Assembly: GCA_965651255.1 (NCBI GenBank)
Contig: CBFGRU010000106.1
Span: forward strand, 1 to 10,161
From: CBFGRU01 sp965651255
GTDB taxonomy: Bacteria > Planctomycetota > Phycisphaerae > Phycisphaerales > SM1A02
Direction: 5' to 3'
Length of the DNA stretch: 10,161 nucleotides
Below are positions 1-6,849 of this stretch, one piece after another. The stretch's first letter is position 1. Each line of letters opens with the position of its first letter. Under the pieces are notes generated by a model. It ran no database searches and was not told the origin of the DNA. It worked only from the letters and a program-made list of their open reading frames with translations. A program made the translations under genes and the position numbers.

Positions 1-918
1 GAAAGACGTCGCGATCGGGACTTCCCCCGGTTGATCACTCTCCGCCGCGGGAATCTCAATCGATTCAGTGTGCACGACGCGGTCACCAACACGAATCGAG
101 AGACTCGTGCGAAACGGCGTTGAACCGGAGTTGACCACACGAACAAATGCTTCGATCAGGCCCGCATCATCGAACGCGCGTCGGGCCTCAAAAGTGGCAA
201 TGCCGCGGTTCTCAACCGTTGCATCCGGCTCTGGTCCGACGCGCACAAACCGGAAGTCGCCCGCGCGAACCGAGAATCGTGCCGATGGCATCGCCACTGC
301 ACCGTCGGAGAGGAGCGTGATGGCGGGAAGGGCGCCGGTTTCCTCATCGCCGCCACTGGCAAATGCCTCGGCCAGCTTGAGTGCGGCATCGAAGTCCGCT
401 GTCTCGTCCGACTCCTCGATCGAACTGATTGCCCGCTCCAGACGGGTTGCGTTGCTGTCAAACGGGTGAACAACCTGGGCCCGAGATCCGAACGCGATGA
501 CCATTGCGGCACGTTCACCGCCGGCCTGCTCGAGGCGACGAACAATCTCCGACGCTGCCTGCTTGGCCTGATCCAGCCGCGTGCGAGCCCCGTCTGCGTC
601 ATCTCGCGCGCTCATGCTCGCACTGCGATCAATCAGCAGAATGAGCCGCGACGATTCCGGCACTGACGATTCAAACACCGGACCACCAAGCGCCAGAAGC
701 AGCAACGCCACAATGAGCAGTTGCAGAAAGAACAGCAACGATACCCGCAGCCGTTGAAACGGCGCGTTCACCTGCAGATCCCGAACGGTCCGCTGCCACA
801 AGAGCGTACTGGCAATCTGCCTCGGTGCTCGACGAAGCTTCAGGAAGTACAAAATGAACAGCAGCGGCAGAACGATGCCCGCCGCAATCGCTGCTGCAAT
901 GGGGGTCAGAAAGCTCAC
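1..918 (-). CDS. BatA-like membrane protein with VWA domain (C-terminus cut by window edge)
   Basis: The frame reads open for 306 codons from a GTG at 918 to the window edge, so the C-terminus is missing. An in-frame TAA lies three codons upstream, which makes this GTG the first possible start. The N-terminus has the BatA-type double-membrane layout: one hydrophobic helix at about residues 5-26 followed by KLRR, and a second at about 58-80. A von Willebrand factor A domain follows, with an intact metal-ion site: DxSxS at D97/S99/S101, a likely Thr at 173 and LLSDG with D205. After about residue 228 the sequence looks like a beta-sandwich. BatA-like proteins are inner-membrane partners of MoxR ATPases and are thought to act in envelope protein assembly or stress tolerance. 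The gene starts 27 bases after the cupin stop, in the same operon as MoxR. The family is clear; the specific role is inferred. Confidence 0.88.
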   Translation of the reverse strand, partial: MSFLTPIAAAIAAGIVLPLLFILYFLKLRRAPRQIASTLLWQRTVRDLQVNAPFQRLRVSLLFFLQLLIVALLLLALGGPVFESSVPESSRLILLIDRSASMSARDDADGARTRLDQAKQAASEIVRRLEQAGGERAAMVIAFGSRAQVVHPFDSNATRLERAISSIEESDETADFDAALKLAEAFASGGDEETGALPAITLLSDGAVAMPSARFSVRAGDFRFVRVGPEPDATVENRGIATFEARRAFDDAGLIEAFVRVVNSGSTPFRTSLSIRVGDRVVHTESIEIPAAESDQPGEVPIATSF

Positions 919-945
919 GCGGGATTATTCACTCGTGGGCCGTGA

Positions 946-1341
946 TCAGATGCGTTCGAGTGCCTCTTTCGTACGGTCATTCCGCACATTCCCGGTGTTC
1001 AAGGTTGTAGCCGGCTCGAACAGAAGGACTTCGGCCTCATCCCTTGCAACGGGCAGATGCTCCACACCGCGCGGAACGATGATGAATTCTCCCGGTCGAA
1101 CCATGCACGAGTGAATCTGTCCAGCCGAGTCCCGCAGACGGATTTCCAACTCACCACGAACGACCAGAAACAACTCATCCTCGTGCTCGTGATGATGCCA
1201 CATGAATTCGCCACGAAGCTTGGCCAGACGCACTTCCTGACCGTTCAAGCTTCCGACGATATGAGGCGACCAATGGTCACGGATTCTCGAAAACATCTCC
1301 GCAAGGTTGACAACGCGAACTGGCGGCATGGGCACACTCAC
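946..1341 (-). CDS. Small single-domain cupin protein
   Basis: This 131-residue protein is a one-domain cupin, a small beta-barrel that usually binds one metal ion. The first cupin motif is visible as WHHHEHEDELF at residues 48-58, with H49, H51 and E56 as likely ligands, followed by VVRGE. The second motif is PRGVEHLPVA, with H95 as the probable last ligand. The tail FEPATTLNTGN resembles the usual ending of small mannose-6-phosphate-isomerase-like cupins. There is no signal peptide, so it is probably cytoplasmic. The GTG start overlaps the MoxR stop (GTGA), which implies translational coupling. An in-frame ATG at 1329 is the alternative start but has no visible ribosome binding site. The substrate cannot be told from the sequence. 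Its place inside a MoxR/BatA operon is unusual. Confidence 0.85.
   Translation of the reverse strand: MSVPMPPVRVVNLAEMFSRIRDHWSPHIVGSLNGQEVRLAKLRGEFMWHHHEHEDELFLVVRGELEIRLRDSAGQIHSCMVRPGEFIIVPRGVEHLPVARDEAEVLLFEPATTLNTGNVRNDRTKEALERI
1338..1341 (-). other. GTGA stop/start overlap coupling MoxR and cupin genes
   Basis: The TGA stop of the MoxR gene shares bases with the GTG start of the cupin gene, read as GTGA on the minus strand. Only a weak purine-rich stretch (GGTGGG) precedes it. Translation of the cupin therefore probably depends on ribosomes ending on MoxR. This supports one transcript and roughly matched production of the two proteins. Confidence 0.75.
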
Positions 1342-2357
1342 ACCGCAGCACCCACCGGTGAATCCATCGGGAGCGTTTCGATGATGTTGGTCAGAATCTC
1401 ATCGGTGGTCTTGCCTTCCGCCTCACCTTCAAAGTTCAGAAGGCACCGATGCCTCATGGCGGGAAGCGCAATCTTCCGAATGTCATCAATGCTGACGTTG
1501 GCGCGCCCATCAAGCAGCGCATGCACCTTCGCACCAAGTACGAGCGTCTGCGCTGCACGCGGACTTGCCCCGAACCGGAGGAACTGATTCACCATCGGCG
1601 TTGCAAACTGACCCTGCGGGTGCGTTGCGAGCACCAGTCGCACCGCGTAATCCTGCACATGCGGCGCCACGATGACCTTGCGCACAATTCCCTGGTGTTC
1701 GAGAATTGCCTTTGCATCGAGCACACGATGAATCTCCGGCTGCGCTCCCGCGGTTGTTCGATTGAGAATCTCCGAAAGCTCATCGCGCGTGGAATACCCG
1801 ACCTCGAGCTTGAAGAAAAATCGATCGAGCTGCGCTTCGGGCAGCGGGTACGTTCCTTCCTGCTCAATGGGGTTCTGCGTGGCCATGACGAAGAACGGTT
1901 TCTCAAGTTGATGAGTCTGGCCACCGACGGTGACGGACTTTTCCTGCATCGCTTCCAGAAGCGAAGACTGCGTCTTCGGCGTTGCGCGATTGATCTCGTC
2001 GGCCAGCACGATCTGCGCGAAGATTGGGCCCTTGCGGAACTGGAAGTCGCGGCCATGCTCGCCTTCAACCACGATCGTGGTCCCGGTGACGTCTGCCGGC
2101 ATCAGGTCGGGCGTAAACTGAATTCGCGAGAAGTGCAATTGCAACGCCTGGGAGAGTGAACGGATGAGCAAGGTCTTGCCCAGGCCCGGCACGCCTTCCA
2201 GCAGGGCGTGACCTCCGGCGAACAGGCACGTCAGCACGCCATCAATGATCTCCTCGTGACCGACGACGGCCTTCTGAATCTCTTTCCGGGTGTTGAGATA
2301 GTCTTCGCGGAATCGTTTGGCGGCTGCTTCGACTTGCGCAATGTCAGTTCCGGCCAT
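1338..2357 (-). CDS. MoxR-family AAA+ ATPase
   Basis: This 339-residue protein is a MoxR-type AAA+ ATPase. Such proteins are cytoplasmic chaperone-like ATPases that work with VWA-domain partners to mature or activate other proteins. All hallmark motifs are present: Walker A GVPGLGKT (55-62, K61), Walker B IVLADEIN (D120/E121), sensor 1 ATQNP (N162), arginine finger in QLDRF (R179) and sensor 2 GASPRA (R267). The C-terminal helical lid follows to residue 339. I chose the ATG at 2357 because AGGAGA lies about 10 bases upstream and the protein then has the usual family start. A GTG at 2420 in the same frame would add 21 residues that do not look like MoxR. The gene ends in an overlap with the cupin start and leads the MoxR-cupin-BatA operon. 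Confidence 0.95.
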   Translation of the reverse strand: MAGTDIAQVEAAAKRFREDYLNTRKEIQKAVVGHEEIIDGVLTCLFAGGHALLEGVPGLGKTLLIRSLSQALQLHFSRIQFTPDLMPADVTGTTIVVEGEHGRDFQFRKGPIFAQIVLADEINRATPKTQSSLLEAMQEKSVTVGGQTHQLEKPFFVMATQNPIEQEGTYPLPEAQLDRFFFKLEVGYSTRDELSEILNRTTAGAQPEIHRVLDAKAILEHQGIVRKVIVAPHVQDYAVRLVLATHPQGQFATPMVNQFLRFGASPRAAQTLVLGAKVHALLDGRANVSIDDIRKIALPAMRHRCLLNFEGEAEGKTTDEILTNIIETLPMDSPVGAAV

Positions 2358-2506
2358 GGCGGCTGATCTCCTGTCTGGAAGTTCGGAGAATCCTACCGTG
2401 ATTCGGGGCACACGTGCCACAGTTTCGCCAGTTCCCGCAAAACGAATGACTCCCCCCCCGTCAGCGGGCGTCAGCCAGTCTTCTGGGGACCGTAACCGAT
2501 TTTGAC
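2358..2506 (-). other. Spacer between S8 protease stop and MoxR start, with G8 run
   Basis: This 149-base spacer holds the AAGGAGA-like ribosome binding site of MoxR (AGGAGA near 2367-2372), a short dyad GGCAC-AC-GTGCC at 2407-2418, and a run of eight C on the plus strand (G8 on the coding strand) at 2452-2459. I see no convincing terminator after the S8 gene and no clear sigma-70 promoter for MoxR. Whether MoxR is transcribed on its own or by read-through stays open. Confidence 0.5.
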
Positions 2507-2935
2507 CTACTCGACTTCCAATGCAATTCGGTCGAAGGAAGAGCTGAAGCCCGTCGCTGTAAACACCGCGACGACGACATGCTTGATCTCCAGTTCGACG
2601 CGCCCCTGACTATCCACTCGGTCATGAGCCGGCAGATCGTTCAGGGTATGAACCGCCTCGGTCTGATTGATCGCATACGTATCGATGATCTCCTTCTGGA
2701 GATTCTGGACGTTCTTCAATCGCAGCGTCACCATGCCAGCCGGATGGTCGATGCGAGACTCGATCGAGAGCGAGAGAGTTTCCGGCTCTTCCACGGAGGT
2801 CTCGAAGCCAACGTCGAGCAGCATCAGATTCGGCTCGAGCGCGGTGAAGCCGAAGCGCGATCGAGCAACGAGTCGTTCATCGTCGGACTCGAGCAGTTCA
2901 TCCAGCCCGCCACTGATGTGTGAGCCGAACGCCAC
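2507..2935 (-). other. Shared C-terminal module, copy 1 (S8 protease)
   Basis: This stretch encodes residues 532-673 of the S8 protease, a 142-residue copy of the module found at the end of four neighbouring proteins. It has FGSH at its start, SDD at module positions 17-19, RSRFGFTALEPN at 25-36, IESRIDHPAG at 58-67, GRVE near 111 and AVFTATGF near 123-130. The pattern of alternating residues suggests an all-beta fold. It is the shortest copy, by two or three residues in the variable middle. Confidence 0.9.
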
Positions 2936-4528
2936 CGCAAAATCGGTCAACGTCGTGGTCGCGCCCGTGCTCAGGGCAAGGAGCACCGCTTCGTACGCAT
3001 CAACGCGACCGGCCCCGTAGACGTTGTCATAGCCGACCTCACCGAGATCCACCGCCGTCTCTTCGAGGATGCTCATGACATCGAAATGATCCAGATTCGG
3101 GTTGGCCTGCAACAAGAGTGCGACGGCCCCGGCGACATGCGGCGTCGCCATTGAAGTTCCACTTTTCTCGGTGTACCCGCTGCAGTTGTTCGATGTACTG
3201 ACCGTCGAGACGCCCGGGGCGCTGACGGTTGGCTTGATCTTTCCCGGCGGATACGGCCAGTCGTTCCACGGCTGAATGCCTTCCCAGGTCACGGGACCCC
3301 GGCTGGAGAAGTTCGCAGCATTGTCAGCGCAGTTTGTTGCACCGATCGTAATGACATCCGGCACATCTCCCGGCGTTCGGACATTGTCAACCGGGTTGCA
3401 GCAGTCGCCTTCGTTTCCCGCCGCATACAGCACGACCACGCCCGCCGCGATCGAGTTCTCGCAAATCGTCCGCCAGGTCACACGATCCGGGTTCCACGCA
3501 TGACGCCACCCGAGCGATGCGGTCAGGACATCCGCGCCGTTCTCAGTGCCGTACTGCATGGCCTCCCAGACGGTTGATTCTCCAGCAAGATTGTTGAAGA
3601 ACTTCAGCGTCATGATGAGTGCATCCGGCGCCATGCCCGTCTGCACGCCGTTGGTGCCATCACCTGCCACGGTTCCTGAGACGTGCGTTCCGTGACTGTT
3701 CGTATCCGTCACATCATTTGTATCGTGCTCAAAGTTCCATCCCACCGTGTCATCTATGTAGCCGTTGTTATCATCGTCGATTCCATTACCGGGAATCTCA
3801 TTCGGGTTCTGCCAGATCTGATTCACAAGGTCCGGATGGGTCAGGCAGATGCCCGTGTCGATGACACCGACGACCACCCCTTCCCCGGTCAAGCCGAAGT
3901 CACTCCAGACATCGGGAGCGCGCATCAGTTCGACGCCGCATTCGATCTCACCTGCCCCATTGAGCGACTGGTTGCCGCCACCGAATCCACCGACATCATC
4001 GAATCCGGGGTCAACGGGAAAGAGCTCAAGTCCACGCCTCTGGTCATAGTTCACGCGCGCCACATCGGGGCGTTGTGCGATGGCACGAATGACCGCTGGC
4101 GTCGCTTCAAGCGCGACCACACTATGAATCCAGAGCGGACGAACCCGAGTACTGACTTCGCCCTGCGCCTGCCAGTGCCGGATCGACTCGAGCAAGTCGG
4201 CCTGCCCTTCGGTGGCCACTCGTTTCAACTCGGCAACGACCTGCGCACGGCGAAGAGACTTCTCGGCATTCGCAGCCGCACGCCCGATGTCCGTCTGGCT
4301 GGCCTGCCGCGACATGACGACGGTAATCGGCACGCGGTCAGCGGGGCCAACCTCTTGCAGTACCGCGGCCAGGTTGTCGCTGAGCGCGGACACTGAAGTT
4401 GCAGCCGTGGAGATCGGTCGATCCATCGATCGCGGCGGTGCGGTTCGAGAAGTCGGTGCCGACACGGTGGTGAAACCCACCAGGCCGAACGCGCAGGCGA
4501 CTAACGTCAGAACATCGACTCGAATCAT
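2507..4528 (-). CDS. Secreted subtilisin-like S8 serine protease with shared C-terminal module
   Basis: This 673-residue exported protease begins with a signal peptide (about residues 1-24, ending TTVSA). An I9-type propeptide with VPITVVMS and a helical segment covers about 65-160. The peptidase S8 domain (about 205-515) has the complete catalytic set: D224 in VIDTG, H279 in SHGTHVSGT, oxyanion N372 in AAGNEG and S459 in SGTSMATPH. An acidic loop DDDNNGYIDD (about 251-260) is a likely calcium site. Residues 532-673 are the tail module shared with the three preceding genes. I chose the ATG at 4528, with GGAGG five bases before it, over an in-frame TTG at 4543. The dehydrogenase gene ends 46 bases upstream, so the two are probably co-transcribed. 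The protein is expected to be active outside the cytoplasm after prodomain removal; its substrates are unknown. Confidence 0.95.
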   Translation of the reverse strand: MIRVDVLTLVACAFGLVGFTTVSAPTSRTAPPRSMDRPISTAATSVSALSDNLAAVLQEVGPADRVPITVVMSRQASQTDIGRAAANAEKSLRRAQVVAELKRVATEGQADLLESIRHWQAQGEVSTRVRPLWIHSVVALEATPAVIRAIAQRPDVARVNYDQRRGLELFPVDPGFDDVGGFGGGNQSLNGAGEIECGVELMRAPDVWSDFGLTGEGVVVGVIDTGICLTHPDLVNQIWQNPNEIPGNGIDDDNNGYIDDTVGWNFEHDTNDVTDTNSHGTHVSGTVAGDGTNGVQTGMAPDALIMTLKFFNNLAGESTVWEAMQYGTENGADVLTASLGWRHAWNPDRVTWRTICENSIAAGVVVLYAAGNEGDCCNPVDNVRTPGDVPDVITIGATNCADNAANFSSRGPVTWEGIQPWNDWPYPPGKIKPTVSAPGVSTVSTSNNCSGYTEKSGTSMATPHVAGAVALLLQANPNLDHFDVMSILEETAVDLGEVGYDNVYGAGRVDAYEAVLLALSTGATTTLTDFAVAFGSHISGGLDELLESDDERLVARSRFGFTALEPNLMLLDVGFETSVEEPETLSLSIESRIDHPAGMVTLRLKNVQNLQKEIIDTYAINQTEAVHTLNDLPAHDRVDSQGRVELEIKHVVVAVFTATGFSSSFDRIALEVE

Positions 4529-4574
4529 CGCAACCTCCGCCAACCCATCAACCGGGATGGAACTTCATCCTGCC

Positions 4575-5009
4575 TCAATAGACAGTGACTTTCACCTGAT
4601 CAACGCCGGTCTCGAATCCGAGCGCAGTGAACACGGCGACAACGACATGGCGCAATCGAACGGCCACTTCGCCGTCACTCTCGCGAACATAGTCTGCCGG
4701 GTTCGGGATGGACTCGAAGGTGCGGCTCATCTCCGCGTTGGTGATTGCATACTCATCAATCAGATCAAGCGCTCCACTGTTCCAATCGCGCATGCGGACG
4801 CGCACGAATCCGGAGGGGTGATTGATTCTGTCTTCAATGGTGAGATCGAGCCGAAGCGGATCGGTAACCGCGGTTTGTGCGGTGACTTCAATCTCTGTCA
4901 GGTTCGGTTCGATCGCGGTAAAGCCGAAGCGAGAACGAACACGGAGGCGCTGATCATCGGACTCGAGCAACTCGGGCAGGCCGCCGGCAATGTGCGTACC
5001 GAACAGCAC
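4575..5009 (-). other. Shared C-terminal module, copy 2 (sugar dehydrogenase-like protein)
   Basis: Residues 406-549 of the dehydrogenase-like protein form the second copy, 144 residues long. Marks are FGTH, LLESDD, RSRFGFTAIEPN, IEDRINHPSG and AVFTALGF. Over the first 70 positions it aligns without gaps to the S8 copy, with about 43 identical residues by hand count. These two adjacent genes therefore carry clearly related tails behind unrelated enzymes. Confidence 0.9.
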
Positions 5010-6224
5010 GCTGTACCCGGTCAATTCGGTGTTGTCTTCCGGCACGAGGCGCATGATCTTTCCGCTGAACGAGCAGAGATAGATCTCTCCTTCACTGTCC
5101 ACTCCGAACGCCGTGATACTGCCAAGATTCGTCGATCCTCCGAGCTGCGCGGTGTGCTCGACCACATCAGTAATCGTGGCTTCCCCGTTGCCATCGATCG
5201 AGAGCCCGACTGACCAGACGCGGCGGGAGACATAATCCGCATAGAAGTACCGCCCCTGATAAGCAGAGCCCAGCTTGGTGCCTCGGTAGACAAAACCACC
5301 GGTCACCGAACGGCCCGTACCGTGGCTGTAGAAATGCACCGGATCAGTCAGCGGCAAGTAGGCCGGACCGAGTGTATTGTTGTAGTTCACAGGCCCTTCC
5401 CGATTCCGCCAGCCGTAGTTTCGGCCTCCGGCGCCCGCGGGTTCGTAGTTGATTTCTTCCCACGCATTCTGACCGACGTCGGCGATAATCAGCGCGCCGG
5501 TACCGCCAAGATTCGGATCATCAAACGAGTATCGCCACGGGTTTCGCAGGCCGAACGCCCAAATCTCATGCAACGCGGTGATGGGGTTGCCATCAACGAA
5601 GGGATTGTCTGCCGGAATGTCGTACCCTGGCGCCTCGGAGACATCGATTCGCAGCATCTTTCCGAGCAGAGTCGTCGGCGTTTGCGAGCGATGTCCCGGA
5701 TCGCCACCCGAACCGCCATCACCAAGACCAATGTACAGGTATCCATCAGGCCCGAACGCCAGATGACCGGCATTGTGGTTTGAGAACGGTTGTCCCACCG
5801 CCAGGATGACTTCCTCGCTGCTGAAATCGCCAATCAGTGGATTCTGTGCATTTCGCCGATAGCGGGCGATATGGGTCGTGCCCGAAATGTTCGTGTAGTT
5901 CACATAGAACATGCCGCTGGTTTCGTAGTCGGGCGGAAACGCCAGACCCAGCAGGCCGCGCTCAGAGCCGCCGCTCACCCTTGATGTGAGATTCAGGAAG
6001 TCGGTCCCAAGCAGAACACCGTTCTGCACCACCCGTATGCGACCGCCCTTCTCGACGATGTATTGAACATCCGGATTCGACGGGTCCTGAACGTATCCCA
6101 GCGGGCTGCTGAGGCCGGTGATGTGGTTCTCTGCCCGGATCGTTGGTAACTGCGCGGAGGTCGGCGCACAAACCATGCCGAGAGCGGAACAGGCGAGGAT
6201 GCAAGCCAGCGTACTTCGGAACAT
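4575..6224 (-). CDS. Secreted PQQ-type glucose/sorbosone dehydrogenase-like beta-propeller with shared C-terminal module
   Basis: This 549-residue exported protein has a signal peptide (about 1-24, cleavage likely after APTSA). Residues 30-397 form a soluble glucose dehydrogenase/sorbosone dehydrogenase-type six-bladed propeller. Family marks are RGLLGLAFPPDY (89-100), NHNAGHLAFGPDG (149-161, with a candidate catalytic His), YIGLGDGGSGGD (164-175), GLRNPWR (225-231) and IADVGQN (247-253). Such proteins often use PQQ and calcium to oxidise aldose sugars in the periplasm, but many relatives have no tested substrate. Residues 406-549 are the shared tail. The ATG at 6224 has AAGGA eight bases upstream. 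The gene is the first of a likely pair with the S8 protease. Other family members such as YliI-like and HHIP-like proteins are possible alternatives, so the sugar oxidation role is an inference. Confidence 0.92.
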   Translation of the reverse strand: MFRSTLACILACSALGMVCAPTSAQLPTIRAENHITGLSSPLGYVQDPSNPDVQYIVEKGGRIRVVQNGVLLGTDFLNLTSRVSGGSERGLLGLAFPPDYETSGMFYVNYTNISGTTHIARYRRNAQNPLIGDFSSEEVILAVGQPFSNHNAGHLAFGPDGYLYIGLGDGGSGGDPGHRSQTPTTLLGKMLRIDVSEAPGYDIPADNPFVDGNPITALHEIWAFGLRNPWRYSFDDPNLGGTGALIIADVGQNAWEEINYEPAGAGGRNYGWRNREGPVNYNNTLGPAYLPLTDPVHFYSHGTGRSVTGGFVYRGTKLGSAYQGRYFYADYVSRRVWSVGLSIDGNGEATITDVVEHTAQLGGSTNLGSITAFGVDSEGEIYLCSFSGKIMRLVPEDNTELTGYSVLFGTHIAGGLPELLESDDQRLRVRSRFGFTAIEPNLTEIEVTAQTAVTDPLRLDLTIEDRINHPSGFVRVRMRDWNSGALDLIDEYAITNAEMSRTFESIPNPADYVRESDGEVAVRLRHVVVAVFTALGFETGVDQVKVTVY

Positions 6225-6342
6225 TTCGCGTTTCCTTCAAGCAGACGTTTCTGCAAGGCGCCTCTTGACTGATGCGGCGCTTGCTGCAAGCTTCACGACC
6301 CTCAATCGAAGATTCAAGGCAACGAAACTTGTCGAGAGCAAA

Positions 6343-6372
6343 GCGTGCCGGCCCGTGTCCGGAACGGCACGC
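6343..6372 (-). terminator. Probable intrinsic terminator of the metalloprotease gene
   Basis: An 8-bp perfect stem GCGTGCCG/CGGCACGC encloses a 2x2 internal loop, then a 3-bp stem CCG/CGG with a four-base loop. On the coding (minus) strand the hairpin is followed by TTTGCTCT, a modest T-rich tail. It starts about 40 bases after the TAA of the metalloprotease. Position, stem strength and tail fit an intrinsic terminator, although the T tract is imperfect. Confidence 0.6.
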
Positions 6373-6388
6373 CAGATGGAATCAATGG

Positions 6389-6410
6389 AAACCCATGTGC
6401 ACCATGGTTT
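6389..6410 (-). other. Small hairpin just after the metalloprotease stop
   Basis: AAACC-ATG pairs with CAT-GGTTT around a five-base loop, with one bulged C, immediately after the stop codon. It is weaker than the hairpin further downstream and has no T tract. It may help protect the 3' end of the message, or may be chance. Confidence 0.25.
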
Positions 6411-6411
6411 C

Positions 6412-6849
6412 TTAATCGACAGCCCTGACGGCAATCCAGTCGTGATTGGTGACGAACCCAGTGGCCGTGAACACAGCGATCACGACATGCTTCACCCGCA
6501 TCTCGACTCGACCGTCCGAGTCGCGAACGAATCGATCAGGATCGGGCAGGTTATCGAGTTCAACCAGAGTATCGGTCGCAGTCAGGTTGTATTCGAGCAC
6601 GTTCACGAGTCCGTTGGTGTCGAAATTCCGCATGCGAATCTTCGCTGTTCCCGACGGATGATTGATTCTCGATTCAATCTTCAGGTCCAACTGCGAAACC
6701 GTGTTGAACGGTGAGGTACCGATCAACGTGATCTCGTTGATGTTGGGTTCAAGCGCAGTAAAGCCGAAGATGGAACGCACGCGAAGATAGGCGTCATCGC
6801 TTGATTCGATGGAGGACAGGTCTCCACTGAGGAGCGTGCCGAACACGAC
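6412..6849 (-). other. Shared C-terminal module, copy 3 (metalloprotease)
   Basis: Residues 463-607 of the metalloprotease form the third copy, 145 residues long. Marks are FGTLLSGDL, SSDD, RSIFGFTALEPNINE, IESRINHPSG, SDGRVE and AVFTATGF. The first 75 or so positions align without gaps to the other three copies. The EPNINE wording is shared with the copy in the laminin-B-like protein. Confidence 0.9.

Larger units (their letters stand above)
6225..6411 (-). other. Spacer between metalloprotease stop and dehydrogenase start
   Basis: This 187-base spacer holds a strong terminator-like hairpin for the metalloprotease gene (6343-6372) and the AAGGA ribosome binding site of the dehydrogenase gene. 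Between them, at about 6235-6340, there must be a promoter if the terminator works, but I cannot point to convincing -35 and -10 boxes. Confidence 0.5.

Noticed and set aside
2407..2418. Short dyad GGCAC-AC-GTGCC upstream of MoxR as an operator
   Set aside because: A 5-bp half-site is too short to stand out in GC-rich sequence.
2358..2420. Upstream GTG start for MoxR at 2420
   Set aside because: The extra 21 residues do not look like the family, and the ATG at 2357 has a good ribosome binding site.
4529..4543. TTG start for the S8 protease at 4543
   Set aside because: The added five codons overlap the GGAGG ribosome binding site that serves the ATG at 4528, which also gives a cleaner signal peptide.
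4212..5213. Long plus-strand open frame of 333 codons across the S8 and dehydrogenase genes
   Set aside because: It runs antisense through two clearly recognised genes and the spacer between them, has no family look, and its openness follows from the codon bias of the minus-strand genes.
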